From Candidatus Sodalis pierantonius str. SOPE (GTDB lineage: Bacteria > Pseudomonadota > Gammaproteobacteria > Enterobacterales > Enterobacteriaceae), in assembly GCF_000517405.1 (NCBI RefSeq), contig NZ_CP006568.1, positions 2,666,001-2,730,000 on the forward strand: a stretch of DNA of 64,000 bases, given 5' to 3'. The notes under the pieces were generated by a model that was not told where the DNA came from, did no database searches, and worked only from the letters and a program-made list of their open reading frames with translations. Shown one piece after another: positions 28,043 to 39,147 of this stretch. A program made the translations under genes and the position numbers. Every line of letters starts with the position of its first letter. The first letter of the stretch is position 1.

Positions 28043-29977
28043 TCAGACCGGGCGGGCAATGACCGAGCGGTTTTCCATTCTGACTGCGGCGAGGGTAACG
28101 TCTAGGGTATCGCCCTGACGGTAGCGCTTCTCGCCTTTCATTTGCACGGTGCCGGTATCCTGGCTACAGACCAGCTCATCGCGTACGCTGTGAATAAAGG
28201 GGGCGGGGATGAACGCCACCGCGCCGTTAGCCAGCAGACGCACCCGCATACCGCCGCGCGAGATATCGATTATCTCCGCAGCGAAGCGGCTGTCGCTGCC
28301 GGCTTTCGGCTGCAAGAAACGGGCATAAAGCCAATCCCCCACGTCCCGCTCCGCCATGCGGTTTTGCCGGCGGCGTTCGGCGAGGCGGATCGTCACCTCT
28401 TCACCCGGCCGTTCGGCGTCGCCGACGCCAATCAGCGCCTTCAACAGACGGTGATTGAGCATATCGCCATATTTACGGATAGGCGAGGTCCAGGTCGCGT
28501 AGGCATCCAACCCTAGCTCGAAGTGCGGGCCCGGCGCGGTGCTGACTTCAGCGAAGGTTTGGAAACGGCGGATGCGGCAGTCCAAATAGGTGGTGGGCAG
28601 GGCGTCCAGCCGCCGGCGCAGAGCGCAAAACCCTTCCAGCGTCAAAAGTTCGGCAGGCTCCACGTCGATATGATGCGCGCGCAGGATGGCTACCGCCTGA
28701 TCCACCAGCAACGGATCGAAACCATGATGCACGTTATACAGCCCGTAGCCCAAGCCGTCGCGCAATACGCGGGCGGCACAGACGTTGGCGGCGATCATCG
28801 CCTCCTCAATCATGCGGTTGGCGATGCGGCGCGGCTCGACGACGATGTCGTCCACATTGCTTTTCTCATCAAGCACGAAGCGATAATCGGGGCGATCCCG
28901 GAACACCAGCGCGTGATGCTGACGCCAGGCGCTGCGGGCCTGGCAAACGTCGTGCAGCAGGCGCAGCTGATTGGCGATAGCGTCGTTTTCCGGTTGCCAC
29001 GCGCCGGTATTTTCCAGCCAGTCGGAAACATGGTCATAGGCCAGTTTGGCCTTGGATTCTACCCAAGCGGTAAAGAAACGCGCGTCATCGGCCAGGGTGC
29101 CGTCATGATGTACCGTAACGCGGCACGCCAATGCCGAGCGCCGTTCGTGGGCGCGCAGCGAGCAGAGATCGTCGGATAGCGTGCGCGGCAGCATGGGAAT
29201 ATTGAAACCGGGCAGGTAATTGGTGAAGGCGCGCTCATGGGCGATACGATCCAGCGGGCTGCCGGCCGGTAGCCATGCGGTCGGATCGGCGATGGCGACG
29301 GTTATGACCCAGGCACCGTCTGGCGCGCTGGCCAGATGAATGGCGTCGTCCATATCTTCGGTGCTGGCGCTGTCGATGGTGATAAAATCCAGCGTGGTGA
29401 GATCGTCGCGCGCCGGTCCCTCTTGCTGCAGGGCAATCCCTTCCAGCATTTCCGGCGCGGCACGCTCAAGATTATGACGGGCGAGGGTAACCCACCACGG
29501 CGCGAAATGGTCGTCGGCGGTGGCGACCAGCGCGGTGATTTCCGCGTAAAACTGGCGATCGCCTTTCAGCGGGTGGCGCCGCATTTCCGCGACCGCCCAA
29601 TCGCCGGTTTGGAAGGTCTGGCTGACGCCGCGCTGCGGCCGCGTCGGAATAACCTCTTTCATCAGCGGGTGGTCCGGCACGATGGTCATACGCTCGTCCT
29701 TCACCTGAACCCGCCCCACAAAACGCGTCAAAAACGGCTCGATAAGCGCTTCCGGTTCCGCAATCTCCCGGTCTTTCTCCGTGCGGACCACGGCGGTGAT
29801 TTTATCGCCGTGCATCACTTTTTTCATAAAGGGGGGCGGAATGAAATAGCTTTTCTGGGCGTCGACTTCGAGGAAGCCGAACCCTTTCTCTGTGCCTTTT
29901 ACCACGCCTTCGACACGCGGTGTCTGAGAATGCAGTTGCTGTTTTAGCTGAGCAAGCAGCGGATTGTCTTGAAACAT
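28043..29977 (-). CDS. rnb: Exoribonuclease II
   Basis: RNase II degrades single-stranded RNA 3' to 5'. The order is cold-shock domains (residues about 1-185, KGTEKGFGFLEVDAQKSYFI), then the RNB catalytic domain with the acidic cluster ITIDSASTEDMDDAIHLA, then an S1 domain at the end (AEIIDISRGGMRVRLLANGA). YATWTSPIRKYGDMLNHRLL is the conserved RNB segment. 644 residues, identical to the E. coli length. Intact and single. Confidence 0.96.
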   Translation of the reverse strand: MFQDNPLLAQLKQQLHSQTPRVEGVVKGTEKGFGFLEVDAQKSYFIPPPFMKKVMHGDKITAVVRTEKDREIAEPEALIEPFLTRFVGRVQVKDERMTIVPDHPLMKEVIPTRPQRGVSQTFQTGDWAVAEMRRHPLKGDRQFYAEITALVATADDHFAPWWVTLARHNLERAAPEMLEGIALQQEGPARDDLTTLDFITIDSASTEDMDDAIHLASAPDGAWVITVAIADPTAWLPAGSPLDRIAHERAFTNYLPGFNIPMLPRTLSDDLCSLRAHERRSALACRVTVHHDGTLADDARFFTAWVESKAKLAYDHVSDWLENTGAWQPENDAIANQLRLLHDVCQARSAWRQHHALVFRDRPDYRFVLDEKSNVDDIVVEPRRIANRMIEEAMIAANVCAARVLRDGLGYGLYNVHHGFDPLLVDQAVAILRAHHIDVEPAELLTLEGFCALRRRLDALPTTYLDCRIRRFQTFAEVSTAPGPHFELGLDAYATWTSPIRKYGDMLNHRLLKALIGVGDAERPGEEVTIRLAERRRQNRMAERDVGDWLYARFLQPKAGSDSRFAAEIIDISRGGMRVRLLANGAVAFIPAPFIHSVRDELVCSQDTGTVQMKGEKRYRQGDTLDVTLAAVRMENRSVIARPV

Positions 29978-30060
29978 AATGTCCGGAAAATTGGAGTAGA
30001 GTGGGCCGAGTTGCGGCAGATAGTTTTACGCGATTCGGTCTGCGGCGGCAAGCCTACCGA

Positions 30061-32336
30061 TCACAGGATGCGCTGAGTGACCGGCGTCACGCTCGGCGTC
30101 AGTTTGACCGGCACCGATTTGGAGGTCGGCGTGAAGGTGCCGTCGCCGAAGCTTGACAGCGGCACCAGCGGGTTGGTTTCCGGATAATAGGCCGCCAGGT
30201 TGCCGCGCGGGATGGAGTAGCTGACCGCTTTGAATTCCGTTACTTTACGGTGTACGCCGTCATGCCACAGGGTTTCGATATCGACCCGATCCCCTTCTTT
30301 CAGACCCAGCTCCGCCAGATCCTGCGGATGGATAAACACCACTTCCCGCTGACCGTAAACGCCGCGATAGCGGTCATCCAGTCCATAAATAGTGGTATTG
30401 TACTGATCGTGGGAGCGCAGGGTTTGCAGCGTGAACGGCGCGCGCTCACCCGCCAATTGCAGCATAAGCGACGCGGGCAGGGCGGCGGCGCTGAACTGGG
30501 CCTTGCCGGTCGGCGTGGTGAAACGCAGCTCAGCGGCGGCATTGCCCAAATAAAACCCTCCCGGCGCGTCGCAGCGGCGGTTAAAATCGGTAAAGCCCGG
30601 CTGGGTGACGGCAATGTGGTCGCGGATCAGATCATAATTGCCGGCCAACGCGCGCCAGTTGAGTTTGTCCTCGCCCAATACCGCGGCGGCGATGCTAGCG
30701 ACAATCGCGGTTTCGGAACGCAACTGGTCGGAAATCGGCGGGTTCACGCCCTGCGAGGCATGCACCATACTGAACGAATCCTCGACGGTGATGTACTGAT
30801 CGCCGCTGGCCTGCGTGTCGCGATCGGTGCGGCCGAGCGTCGGCAGAATCAACGCGTCGTGGCCGGGAACCAGATGACTACGGTTGAGTTTGGTACTGAT
30901 ATGCACGGTCAGCGCACAGCGCTGTAGCGCGGCCTCGGTGCGCGGAGTATCCGGCGCGGCGGCCGCCAGGTTGCCGCCAAGGGTAATCAGCACCTTCACC
31001 TCATCGCGCAACATCGACTCGATGGCCTGCACGGTATGGTGCCCTGCGCCGCCAGGCTATCTAACAGCGCCGCCGACGGTTTTTCGTCGATACCCATGGT
31101 GCGGTTGCCCTGCACGTTGCTATGGCCGCGAACCGGGCACAGACCGGCGCCGGGTTTGCCGAGTTGGCCAAACAGCAACTGCAAATTGACGATTTCGCGC
31201 ACCGTTGCCACGGAGTGCTTGTGTTGGGTGATCCCCATCGCCCAGATGCAAATGACGCGCTTGGCGCCGCGGTAAATCTCTGCGACTTCGCGTAAATCCT
31301 GCTCGCTCAGGCCGGACTGTTGGGTTATCTGCTGCCAAGAGGTCGCGTCTACGGCGGCGAGATAATCCTCTACGCCGTGGGTGTGGGCGTTGATGAAGGC
31401 GTCATCGAAAATGCCGTCCTCCCCGCGCGCCAAATGCTGGCGATGGGTCTCAAGCAGCGCCTTGACGATGCCGCGCACCGCCGCCATATCTCCCCCCAGA
31501 TTGGGCTGCAGGTAGCGCGAGCTAATGCGTCCGGCTTTGGGCGTTATGACTTCCAGCGGTTTTTGCGGATCGGCGAAACGTTCAAGTCCGCGCTCGCGCA
31601 AATTGTTGAAGCTGACAATGCTGGCACCGTGGTCGGCGGCATGACGCAGGCTGTGCAACATGCGCGGATGGTTGGTACCGGGATTCTGGCCAAAAACGAA
31701 TATCGCGTCGGCCAGCTCGAAATCGTCAAGGCGAACGGTGCCTTTATCGACGCCGATGCTTTGCTTCAGGCCGCTGCCGCTGGCCTCATGGCACATGTTG
31801 GAACAGTCGGGGAAATTATTGGTGCCGAACATGCGGCCGAACAGCTGATAGAGATAGGAGGCTTCATTGCTGGCGCGGCCGGAGGTGTAGAGCTCCAACT
31901 GATCGGGGTGCGCCAGATCCTGCAGATGGTTGGCGATAAGGGCGAAGGCGTCCTCCCAACGGATGGGCAGGTATTTATCGCTCTCGGCGTTGTAGCGCAG
32001 CGGCTCCGTCAGCCGCCCCTGATATTCCAGAAAATAATCGCTCTGCTGGTAGAGCTGGCTGACGGTATGGTGGGCGAAAAAGGCCGCATCCACCGCCTTA
32101 CGCGTGGCTTCCCAACTCACCGCCTTGGCGCCGTTTTCACAAAAGCTGAAGGTGCCGTTATTATCGCCCCAGGCGCAGCCCGGGCAGTCAAAGCCTTTTG
32201 ATTTATTCACGCGCAGCAGATTGCGGATGTTTTTAAAGGTTTGTTTGCTGTCCAGCACATAGCGGGTGGTGGATTCCAGGGCTCCCCAACCGCCCGCCGC
32301 GCCGTCGTAAGGTTTTATCGCAGGTTTAAATTTCAT
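30061..32336 (-). pseudogene. YdeP-like molybdopterin oxidoreductase, frameshifted
   Basis: A member of the FdhF-like molybdopterin oxidoreductase family closest to E. coli YdeP (linked to acid resistance; substrate unknown). ATG 32336 gives MKFKPAIKPYDGAAGGWGAL. Family segments are GFDCPGCAWGD, FPDCSNMCHEASGSGLKQSI, FGQNPGTNHPRML and CPVRGHSNVQGNRTMGIDEK. At about 31030 some 20 codons are lost with a shift of frame; the second half begins around VQAIESMLRDEVKVLITLGG and has TKLNRSHLVPGHDALILPTL and YNTTIYGLDDRYRGVYGQRE to the end. Two long halves remain, so decay is recent. It has no partner genes here. Confidence 0.88.
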
Positions 32337-32588
32337 TTTATGGTTTCGCAGATAATAACTTCGATGGAATGTTAAATTTTGTTTAACGGTTCGCTCCAAT
32401 TGCGTGAAAGTTTAATCTCACCGCCGACAACCGTCTAATCGAAACGCTTTATCACGGTATAGAGCGCGGTTATTGCGCGCCAATTGTGATCTTGCTCATA
32501 TTCCTGGCCACCAACCCCCCCATTGCCCTCGCCGCCGCTGACGCTGTCGCATACTGACTGAGTCGTCCAACGAGGAGTGGCCCGCGCG

Positions 32589-34186
32589 ATGAAAGAGATA
32601 AACAGCAAAATTCATGGGTTCGGCAAAGCGCTGATGATGCCGATTTCGGTGATCGCCGCCGCCGGGATTTTCCTGGGGCTAGCGGCGGCGATGCAAAACT
32701 CCGCGGTGACCGGCGAGGTGTTCGCCCAGTTGAAATACCCGCAATGGGTTATTGGCTTCATCCGTCAGGTGGCGAGCGCGTTATTTGCCAATTTGCCGCT
32801 GTTTTTTGCCGTCGCCAGCGCAATAGGCCTGGCGCGAGAAGAGAAGCCGACCGCCGCTTTCGCCGCGGTGATAGGCTTCATCAGCCTGCATGTGGGGGTA
32901 AGCGTGTCGCTGGCGGCGCAGTCTATAACCCCGGCCACCACGACCCTGGCGGCCCTGACCGGGCGCGGCATGTAGTAGACCGAGGCGCTGATGTATGCCG
33001 CGCAGTTCACCCCCACGCTGGGTATTTTTTCTTATAATATGAGCGTCCTCGGCGGGGTGATCGCCGGCCTGGTGACGGTGGCGCTGCATAATCGCTTCTA
33101 TACCGTGGTGTTGCCGACCGCCATCAGTTTTTTCGGCGGCCGCCGCTTTGTGCCTATTGTGACGGTGGTGGTGTTGCCGCTGGTGGGGCTAGGGCTTTCA
33201 TTCATTTGGCCCGCCATCGGCCACGGCATTGCCTGGGTGGGGCAAGTGATCGGCAAAAGCGGCGCCTTCAGCATGCTGCTGTACGGCTTTTGCGAGCGGC
33301 TTCTGATCCCGACCGGCCTGCACCATATTTTAAACGAAACGGTGCGCTTCACCCCCATCGGCGGCATGGCCACGGCGAATCATCAGACGTTGGTCGGGGC
33401 GCTAACGATTTTTAATACCTCCCTGACCCATCCCAGTCTGCTAAGCGACGAGGTGATTCGTCACGCCACGCGCTTTTTGGCCCAAGGCAAAATCCCCACC
33501 ATGATGTTCGGCTTGCCGGGGGCGGTGCTGGCGATGTATCACTGCGCGCGGCCCGAGCATAAAGAACGGGTAAAGGCGCTAATGCTGGCCGGCGGCCTGG
33601 CGTCGTTCACCACCGGTATCACCGAGCCGCTGGAGTTCTGTTTTATTTTTGTCTCGCCGGTGCTGTTCATTTTCCACGCGGTGCTGAGCGGCGTCGCGTT
33701 TATGCTGATGGATATACTGCATGTGATGATTGGCAATGTGCAGGGCGGCGCCATCGATTTGGTCATTTTCGGGATGCTCGGCGGCGCCAAGACCCAGTGG
33801 TGGTATCCGGTGCTGTTAGGCGCGGTCTACTGCCCGCTGTATTATGTCGTGTTCAGCGCGGTTATCCGCCGCATGAATGTGGAAACACCGGATCGGGAAT
33901 CGGAAGAACAGACGCCGCCGGAGCAGGAAAAGCAAAGCGCCGATGAGCGGTCGCAAACCATTATCAACGGCCTGGGGGGCGGCAAAATATCGCCGACGTC
34001 GACTGCTGTTTTACCCGGCTGCGCGTACGGGTGCGCGATATGCAACAGGTGGTGGATCGCACCTTGATGCTTACCGGCGCTAGCGGCGTCAAACGTGTCA
34101 GCGGCAACGATGTGCAGGTTATCTATGGACCGCAGGTGGAGAAAATCGCCCATGACGTTAAACGGTCTCTGGGCGTAAGCCATTAG
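32589..34186 (+). pseudogene. PTS glucose/maltoside-family EIICB permease, two stops and a frameshift
   Basis: A phosphotransferase-system sugar permease of the glucose/alpha-glucoside family. ATG 32589 follows AGGAGT. EIIC helices start at FGKALMMPISVIAAAGIFLG and continue to GRGM, where two consecutive in-frame TAG codons occur (32973-32978). The same frame then carries AAQFTPTLGIFSYNMSVLGG, ERLLIPTGLHHILNETV (EIIC substrate motif), TGITEPLEF and later the EIIB domain. Near 33985 one A is missing; the EIIB cysteine motif is in the next frame (NIADVDCCFTRLRVRV, with the phosphoryl Cys). The stop is at 34184-34186. Sugar specificity cannot be given. No EIIA or hydrolase lies next to it. Confidence 0.85.
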
Positions 34187-34438
34187 ATGGCGCGTGGTCA
34201 TAAGCATGTGATTAAGCGGGCGTGGCAACGCGGAGGCGACATTGGCCCCTTACTCAGACGAGCGCGGCGCTCTGCCTGTAGGCGGCGGACTCGGTCTTCA
34301 AGCGAGGGCAGCCGCTGATTGACCCCTGAATCGCGACGCTGGCCGCGTTGTGCGTGCTGTTGCGCCACGGGGTTTGCACAGATCTCCCCTGCGCGGAGAT
34401 GGTATACTGTTTATTACGCTCGGCTACCGATCACATAG

Positions 34439-35369
34439 ATGGATATCAAACAACTGATTTACTTGTGCAACCTGGAGCGAGAGCGCCATTTCGGACGCGC
34501 CGCCGACGCCAGCTTTGTCAGCCAGCCGACCCTGTCAATGCCGGCTGAAAAACCTCGAACGCGAGCTCGGGGTGGCGCTTATCCACCGTGGCAACAGTTT
34601 TCAGGGCTTTACCGCCGAGGGCGAACGGGTGTTGGCCTGGGCACGGGAGATTGTTTCAGTCTATCAGGGGCTTAAACTGGAAGTCGAGTCCCTTAAACAG
34701 GGCGTGGGTGGCACGCTGCACATCGGTATCGTGCTGCAATGCGGCGTCTCGCTACCGCAGTTGTTGCAGCAAGCGCAGGCGCATTATCCGGATTTACGCT
34801 ATCAGGTAGCGGTGCTCAGCGCCGATCAACTGTTGGAGGCGCTGACCAATCATAGCGTCGATCTCGGCATTGGTTTTTTTGAGCTGGCGTTATTGGCAGA
34901 GCTGAAATTCCAGACGGCGCCCATCGTGGATCGCGGCGTAGAACTGGTTTTTCACCCGGCGTGCTTTCCCGCCCTGACGCCGACGCCGTCGTTAAGCTTG
35001 GCGCAGGTGGCTGAACTGCCGCTATGTCTGGCCGAGCCGAGCCGCTATTTCCGGCGTTATTTAGATGAAAACTTCCGCGCCGCGGGGCTTCAGCCGCGGG
35101 TTGTCCTGGAGAGCGCCTCGATTTTCCAACTGCTGCAAGGGGTGTTTACCGGTTTAGGCTGCGGCATTGTGCCGCGCGGCCATCTTTTGCCGGCCATGAC
35201 GCCGGCATTAACCACAATCCCGCTTGCCATGCTGGCAATGAAGCGGCAAACGGCGATGGCGATCGCCGCCACCGGGCAGGCGATCCCGCTGGCGCAAACG
35301 GTGTTCGATTTCGCGCGCGTCTGGCTGGCGCAGCAAGGCGTGGACGGTGCGGCGGCCTGGTCTGAATGA
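34439..35369 (+). pseudogene. LysR-family transcriptional regulator, frameshifted
   Basis: The start at 34439 encodes an HTH of LysR type: MDIKQLIYLCNLERERHFGR, AADASFVSQPTLS. One extra C at about 34545 (atgccggctg where atgcggctg is expected) shifts the frame in the recognition-helix region. The rest is in the other frame: LKNLERELGVALIHRGNSFQ, GFTAEGERVLAWAREIV and a full effector-binding domain ending at 35369. It would be about 309 residues when joined, normal for the family. A restart inside could make only the effector domain. The regulated genes are unknown; the neighbouring PTS pseudogene is one possibility. Confidence 0.87.
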
Positions 35370-35443
35370 AGCCGCGACTGCGGCAAACGGGGCGGGAGAG
35401 GAGAGCGCTTAACCAGCGCCCGTGAAATGTCGGGCAAGGGAGA

Positions 35444-35465
35444 GGGGGCCGAACGTCCGGCCCCC
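35444..35465 (-). terminator. Hairpin after fabI, possible terminator
   Basis: A perfect 8-bp GC stem GGGGGCCG/CGGCCCCC with a six-base loop lies just after the fabI stop. It lacks a T-run on the minus strand, so efficient rho-independent termination is doubtful. Confidence 0.4.
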
Positions 35466-35473
35466 CGAGGCGA

Positions 35474-36262
35474 TTAATCCAGGTCGAGCTCGTTCATGGT
35501 GGCAATATTATAGCCGCCATCCACGTGCAGCACCTCGCCGGTGATACCCGCCGACAGATCGGAGCACAGGAACGCGGCGGTATTGCCGACGTCTTCAATG
35601 GTCACCACGCGGCGGATGGGCGTCACCGACTCGCAATGGGACAGCATATTTTTAAAATTCTTGATGCCGGACGCGGCCAGCGTGCGGATAGGGCCCGCGG
35701 AAATGGCGTTCACCCGCACACCTTGTGGCCCCATGGCGTTGGCCATATAACGGGTATTGGCCTCCAGGGAGGCTTTGGCCAGGCCCATAACGTTATAGTT
35801 GGGGATGGCGCGTTCCGCGCCCAGATAGGTCAACGTCACCAGCGCGGCGTTGGGATTAAGCATTGGCCGGCAGGCTTTCGCCATGGCGACGAAGCTGTAG
35901 GCGCTGATATCGTGCGCGATGGCGAAACCTTCGCGGGTCACGGCGTTCACATAATCGCCGTCCAATTGGTCGCCGGGGGCATAAGCGATGGCATGCACGA
36001 AACCGTCAAACGTCGGCCAGACGTCGGCCAGACGGGTGAACAGCGCTTCGATGCTGGCATCTTCCGCCACGTCGCACTGCAGCACGATGCTGGAATTGAA
36101 ATCGGCGGCAAACCCTTCCACCCGTGATTTCAATTTGTCATTCTGGTAAGTGAAAGCCAGCTCCGCACCCTCACGGTGCATAGCCTGAGCGATACCGTAT
36201 GCAATTGAACGGTTGCTGGCAACGCCAGTCACCAGAATGCGCTTACCGGTAAGAAAACCCAT
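35474..36262 (-). CDS. fabI: Enoyl-ACP reductase (NADH)
   Basis: FabI does the last reduction in fatty-acid elongation. ATG 36262 gives MGFLTGKRILVTGVASNRSI, 262 residues, exactly the E. coli length; the longer frame to 36445 is not conserved. The NAD-binding motif VTGVASNRSIAYGIA, the catalytic Tyr-Lys pair within ERAIPNYNVMGLAKASLEAN and NAISAGPIRTLAASGI are intact. The C-terminus has GEVLHVDGGYNIATMNELD. Essential gene, undamaged. Confidence 0.96.
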   Translation of the reverse strand: MGFLTGKRILVTGVASNRSIAYGIAQAMHREGAELAFTYQNDKLKSRVEGFAADFNSSIVLQCDVAEDASIEALFTRLADVWPTFDGFVHAIAYAPGDQLDGDYVNAVTREGFAIAHDISAYSFVAMAKACRPMLNPNAALVTLTYLGAERAIPNYNVMGLAKASLEANTRYMANAMGPQGVRVNAISAGPIRTLAASGIKNFKNMLSHCESVTPIRRVVTIEDVGNTAAFLCSDLSAGITGEVLHVDGGYNIATMNELDLD

Positions 36263-36447
36263 AGCATTAATCCTTGTGATCATTATTTCATGCGATCGTG
36301 TGCCCCGCGGTGAACCCGTGTAGCAACGCTCGTCGTTGATAAACCCGGCGAAGTGTAGCATGAATCTTTCGCCGGAGTGTAGATCCGCGCCCCGTGCGCC
36401 GGGTGACGCAGAGGGCGAGGCCCGCGTGTGCGGCGGGGACTGCACGC

Positions 36448-37260
36448 TTAAGGCGTGGCGCCGTCGTGCCGCCAGGCATCGGCGGTCAGCGCTTCGCCGA
36501 AATGGCTGGCGATAAGCCGGCGGGTCAAATCGTGCAGCGGTGCCGCCAGGACATCGGCGGTGCTGCCGCGTTCCACCACTTCGCCGTTTTGCATCACGAT
36601 GATCTGATCGCTCACGTGCTTCATCATGCCCAAATGCTGGGTGACATAAATAAACGAGATGCCTTTTTTCGCCTGTATCTCGAGCATGAGATTGATGATT
36701 TGTGAGCGCATCGACATATCCAGCGACGCCAGCGCTTCGTCCGCCACGATAACCTTGGGCTGCAAAATCAGCGCGCGCGCCAGACCGACGCGTTGTTTTT
36801 GCCCCGGCGCTAGCATGTGCGGATAGTAATACGCGTGATCCGGCCGCAGGCCGACCTGGCGCAGCGTGGTGTCGATGGCCCGTTCGCGTTCGCCGCCGGT
36901 CAGGGTGGTGTTCAGCCGCAGCGGGACATCCAGCAGTTGGCCGATACGCTGGCGCGGGTTGAGGGCGTTGCTGGCATCCTGGAAAATCATGCGGATGCGC
37001 TGGCTACGATAGCGGTAATCGTCAAAATGCAGCGGATGATCGTCTATTAAGATTTTGCCGGCGCTGGGCTCGACGCTGCCGGCCAGCATTTTCGCCAGCG
37101 TCGATTTACCCGACCCGTTTTCACCAATAATGGCCAGCGTCTGGCCTTCGCGCAAAGTAAAGCTGACGTTTTGCACCGCCGCCACCTGATGGCGGCGAAA
37201 TAGGCCCGTGCGGTAGCGGAACGTTTTGCTCAGGTTGCGGGCTTCAAGCAGGGTTTCCAT
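36448..37260 (-). CDS. sapF: Sap peptide transport system ATP-binding protein SapF
   Basis: ABC ATPase of the SapABCDF importer, linked in enteric bacteria to antimicrobial-peptide resistance and, with TrkH, potassium uptake. Walker A GENGSGKSTLAKML, signature LAPGQKQRVGLARALILQP, Walker B VIVADEALASLD and the H-loop YVTQHLGMM are all present. 270 residues, normal. It starts two bases after the sapD stop. Intact, although its partner ATPase gene sapD is broken. Confidence 0.94.
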   Translation of the reverse strand: METLLEARNLSKTFRYRTGLFRRHQVAAVQNVSFTLREGQTLAIIGENGSGKSTLAKMLAGSVEPSAGKILIDDHPLHFDDYRYRSQRIRMIFQDASNALNPRQRIGQLLDVPLRLNTTLTGGERERAIDTTLRQVGLRPDHAYYYPHMLAPGQKQRVGLARALILQPKVIVADEALASLDMSMRSQIINLMLEIQAKKGISFIYVTQHLGMMKHVSDQIIVMQNGEVVERGSTADVLAAPLHDLTRRLIASHFGEALTADAWRHDGATP

Positions 37261-37262
37261 GC

Positions 37263-38257
37263 CTATTGCTCCTCCAGATTGAGCGGGTAATGGCAGGCGA
37301 AAAAGTGGTTTTTAACCGGCAGCAGCAGCGGCGCCTGGATGCAGGTCTTCTGCGCATAAGGGCAGCGCGGCCCCAGGCGGCAGCCGATAGGCAGATGCTC
37401 CAGCGACGGGATACCGCCAGGCAGGGTGTTCAACCGGCTTTTGGGCGGCATTGAGCGGCCGAAGTCGGGAATGGCGCGGATTAACGCCTGAGTGTAGGGG
37501 TGGTGCGGCGTGGCGATTAAATCCTCGCTTTGGGCGCTTTCCACCGTTTGCCCGCAATACAGCACGTTGATGCGGTTACACCACTTGCTCATCATTTGCA
37601 GGTCATGGCTTATCAGCAAAATGGTGGTGCTGTTATTTTGATTAAGGCGCGCCAGCAGGCGGAAAATTTGCGCTTGGGTGGTTGGCTCCATGGCGTTGGT
37701 AGGTTCGTCGGCAATCAACAGCCGCGGTTGATTAGCCAGGGCGATGGCAATCATCACCTTTTGACACTCGCCCTCGGTCAGTTCGTAGGGGTAGGTGTGC
37801 ATGATCTCTTTATGGGCTTTGAAACCGACCCGGTGCAGCAGTTCGATGGCGCGCCGCTTGCGCCAGCCGAATCGCTGCCACCATTCGCCTTTATAGGTCC
37901 AGCCGGGGATGGACTGGATTATCTGCCGGCCGATGCGCTCCGACGGGTCGAGACAGGATTGCGGCTCCTGAAATATCATCGACACATTATGGCCCACCAC
38001 CTTGCGCCGCGGGCGCGGGGTCAGCATGAGCAGGTCGATATCGTCGAAACGGAAGCGATCGGCGCTCACCCGCCACAGTTATCGCGGGTCACGCCGCAGA
38101 TGGCTTTGGCGATAAGGCTCTTGCCCGAGCCGGATTCCCCCACCAGACCGCGGACTTCCCCTTCACTCAGGGTGATGCTCACGCGGTCCACCGCCTTCAC
38201 CGGTCCCTCGGGCGTCATGAACTCGATGGTGAGATTGCGAATATCCAATAACGGCAT
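37263..38257 (-). pseudogene. sapD: Sap ATP-binding protein SapD, frameshifted
   Basis: The second ATPase of the Sap transporter. ATG 38257 gives MPLLDIRNLTIEF and Walker A GLVGESGSGKSLIAKAICGV. After TRDN an extra two bases (TG duplicated, near 38080) shift the frame and a stop follows at 38066. The remainder (VSADRFRFDDIDLLML… HNVSMIFQEPQSCLDPSERI, Walker B LLIADEPTNAMEPTTQAQIF, ISHDLQM) is open from 38069 to 37263. A GTG at 38069 could restart translation, but the product would lack Walker A and could not work as an ATPase. About 330 codons when joined. Confidence 0.9.
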
Positions 38258-39147
38258 TACTCCACCTCCGCCACCATGGCGCGGCGCACGCCTTCACCAA
38301 AAATATTGACGATCAGCACGCTTAGCATGATCGCACAACCCGGCAGCATCACCGCCCAAGGCGCGACATACACCAGGTCCAATTGATCGTCCATCATCAC
38401 GCCCCATTCCGGCGACGGCATCTGCGCGCCCAGATTGAGGAACCCAAGCGCGGCAATATCCAGGACAGCCATGGACAGGGCGCGGGTGAACTCCGACACC
38501 AGCTGACTGGCAATATTGGGCAGCACCGCATAGTGCAGAATATGCGGCATCGACGCGCCATCCATCTGCACCGCCAGGATATAGTCCTTTTCCAGCTCGC
38601 TATGTACCGAAGTATAGACGGTGCGCACAATGCGCGGCAGCAGCGCCAGCCAGACCGCCAACATGGCATGTTCCAAACGGGGGCCGAGAAACGCCACCAC
38701 CACAATGGCCAATAGCAGTGAAGGGATGGACAGCACGGTATCCAGCACGTGATTCAGCGCCGCCGAGCGCAACCCGCGGGTGACGCCGGCCAGCACGCCG
38801 AGCGCCAAACCGACCAGCGCCGCCGCCATGGTCACCACCAGCGCCGAGCCGAAGGTGGGTGCGGTACCGGCCAGTAGTCGGCTCAGCACATCGCGGCCCA
38901 AGTCATCGGTGCCGAGGAAAAAAGAGACGTCCCCGTAGCGCGACCATGAAGGGGGAAGCAGTTGATAGCCCAAAAACTGCTGATCCAGCGGATAGGGCGC
39001 AAACAGCGTGCCGAACAGGCACAGTAGGATCAACAGGGCAAAACCGTAGAGACCCAGCATCGACATGGCGTCATGGTAAAAGGTGCGCCATATCTGCGCC
39101 AACGCGCCGGGGATGCGTTTTTCGCGATAGACGTTATCTGAGGGCAT
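38257..39147 (-). CDS. sapC: Sap transporter permease SapC
   Basis: Inner-membrane permease of the Sap ABC importer (DppC/OppC type). ATG 39147 gives MPSDNVYREKRIPGALAQIW, 296 residues, the E. coli length; it overlaps sapB by 14 bases. About six helices. The EAA loop is at YTSVHSELEKDYILAVQMDG followed by ILHYAVLPNIASQLVSEF. The stop codon abuts the sapD start at 38257. Intact. Confidence 0.94.
   Translation of the reverse strand: MPSDNVYREKRIPGALAQIWRTFYHDAMSMLGLYGFALLILLCLFGTLFAPYPLDQQFLGYQLLPPSWSRYGDVSFFLGTDDLGRDVLSRLLAGTAPTFGSALVVTMAAALVGLALGVLAGVTRGLRSAALNHVLDTVLSIPSLLLAIVVVAFLGPRLEHAMLAVWLALLPRIVRTVYTSVHSELEKDYILAVQMDGASMPHILHYAVLPNIASQLVSEFTRALSMAVLDIAALGFLNLGAQMPSPEWGVMMDDQLDLVYVAPWAVMLPGCAIMLSVLIVNIFGEGVRRAMVAEVE

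Noticed and set aside
31320..32201. 293-codon plus-strand frame opposite the ydeP-like gene
   Set aside because: The antisense strand carries strong molybdopterin oxidoreductase motifs; this frame has none.
35444..35465. Strong bidirectional terminator between the LysR gene and fabI
   Set aside because: The GC stem is perfect but there is no T-run on either side; only a weak call was kept.
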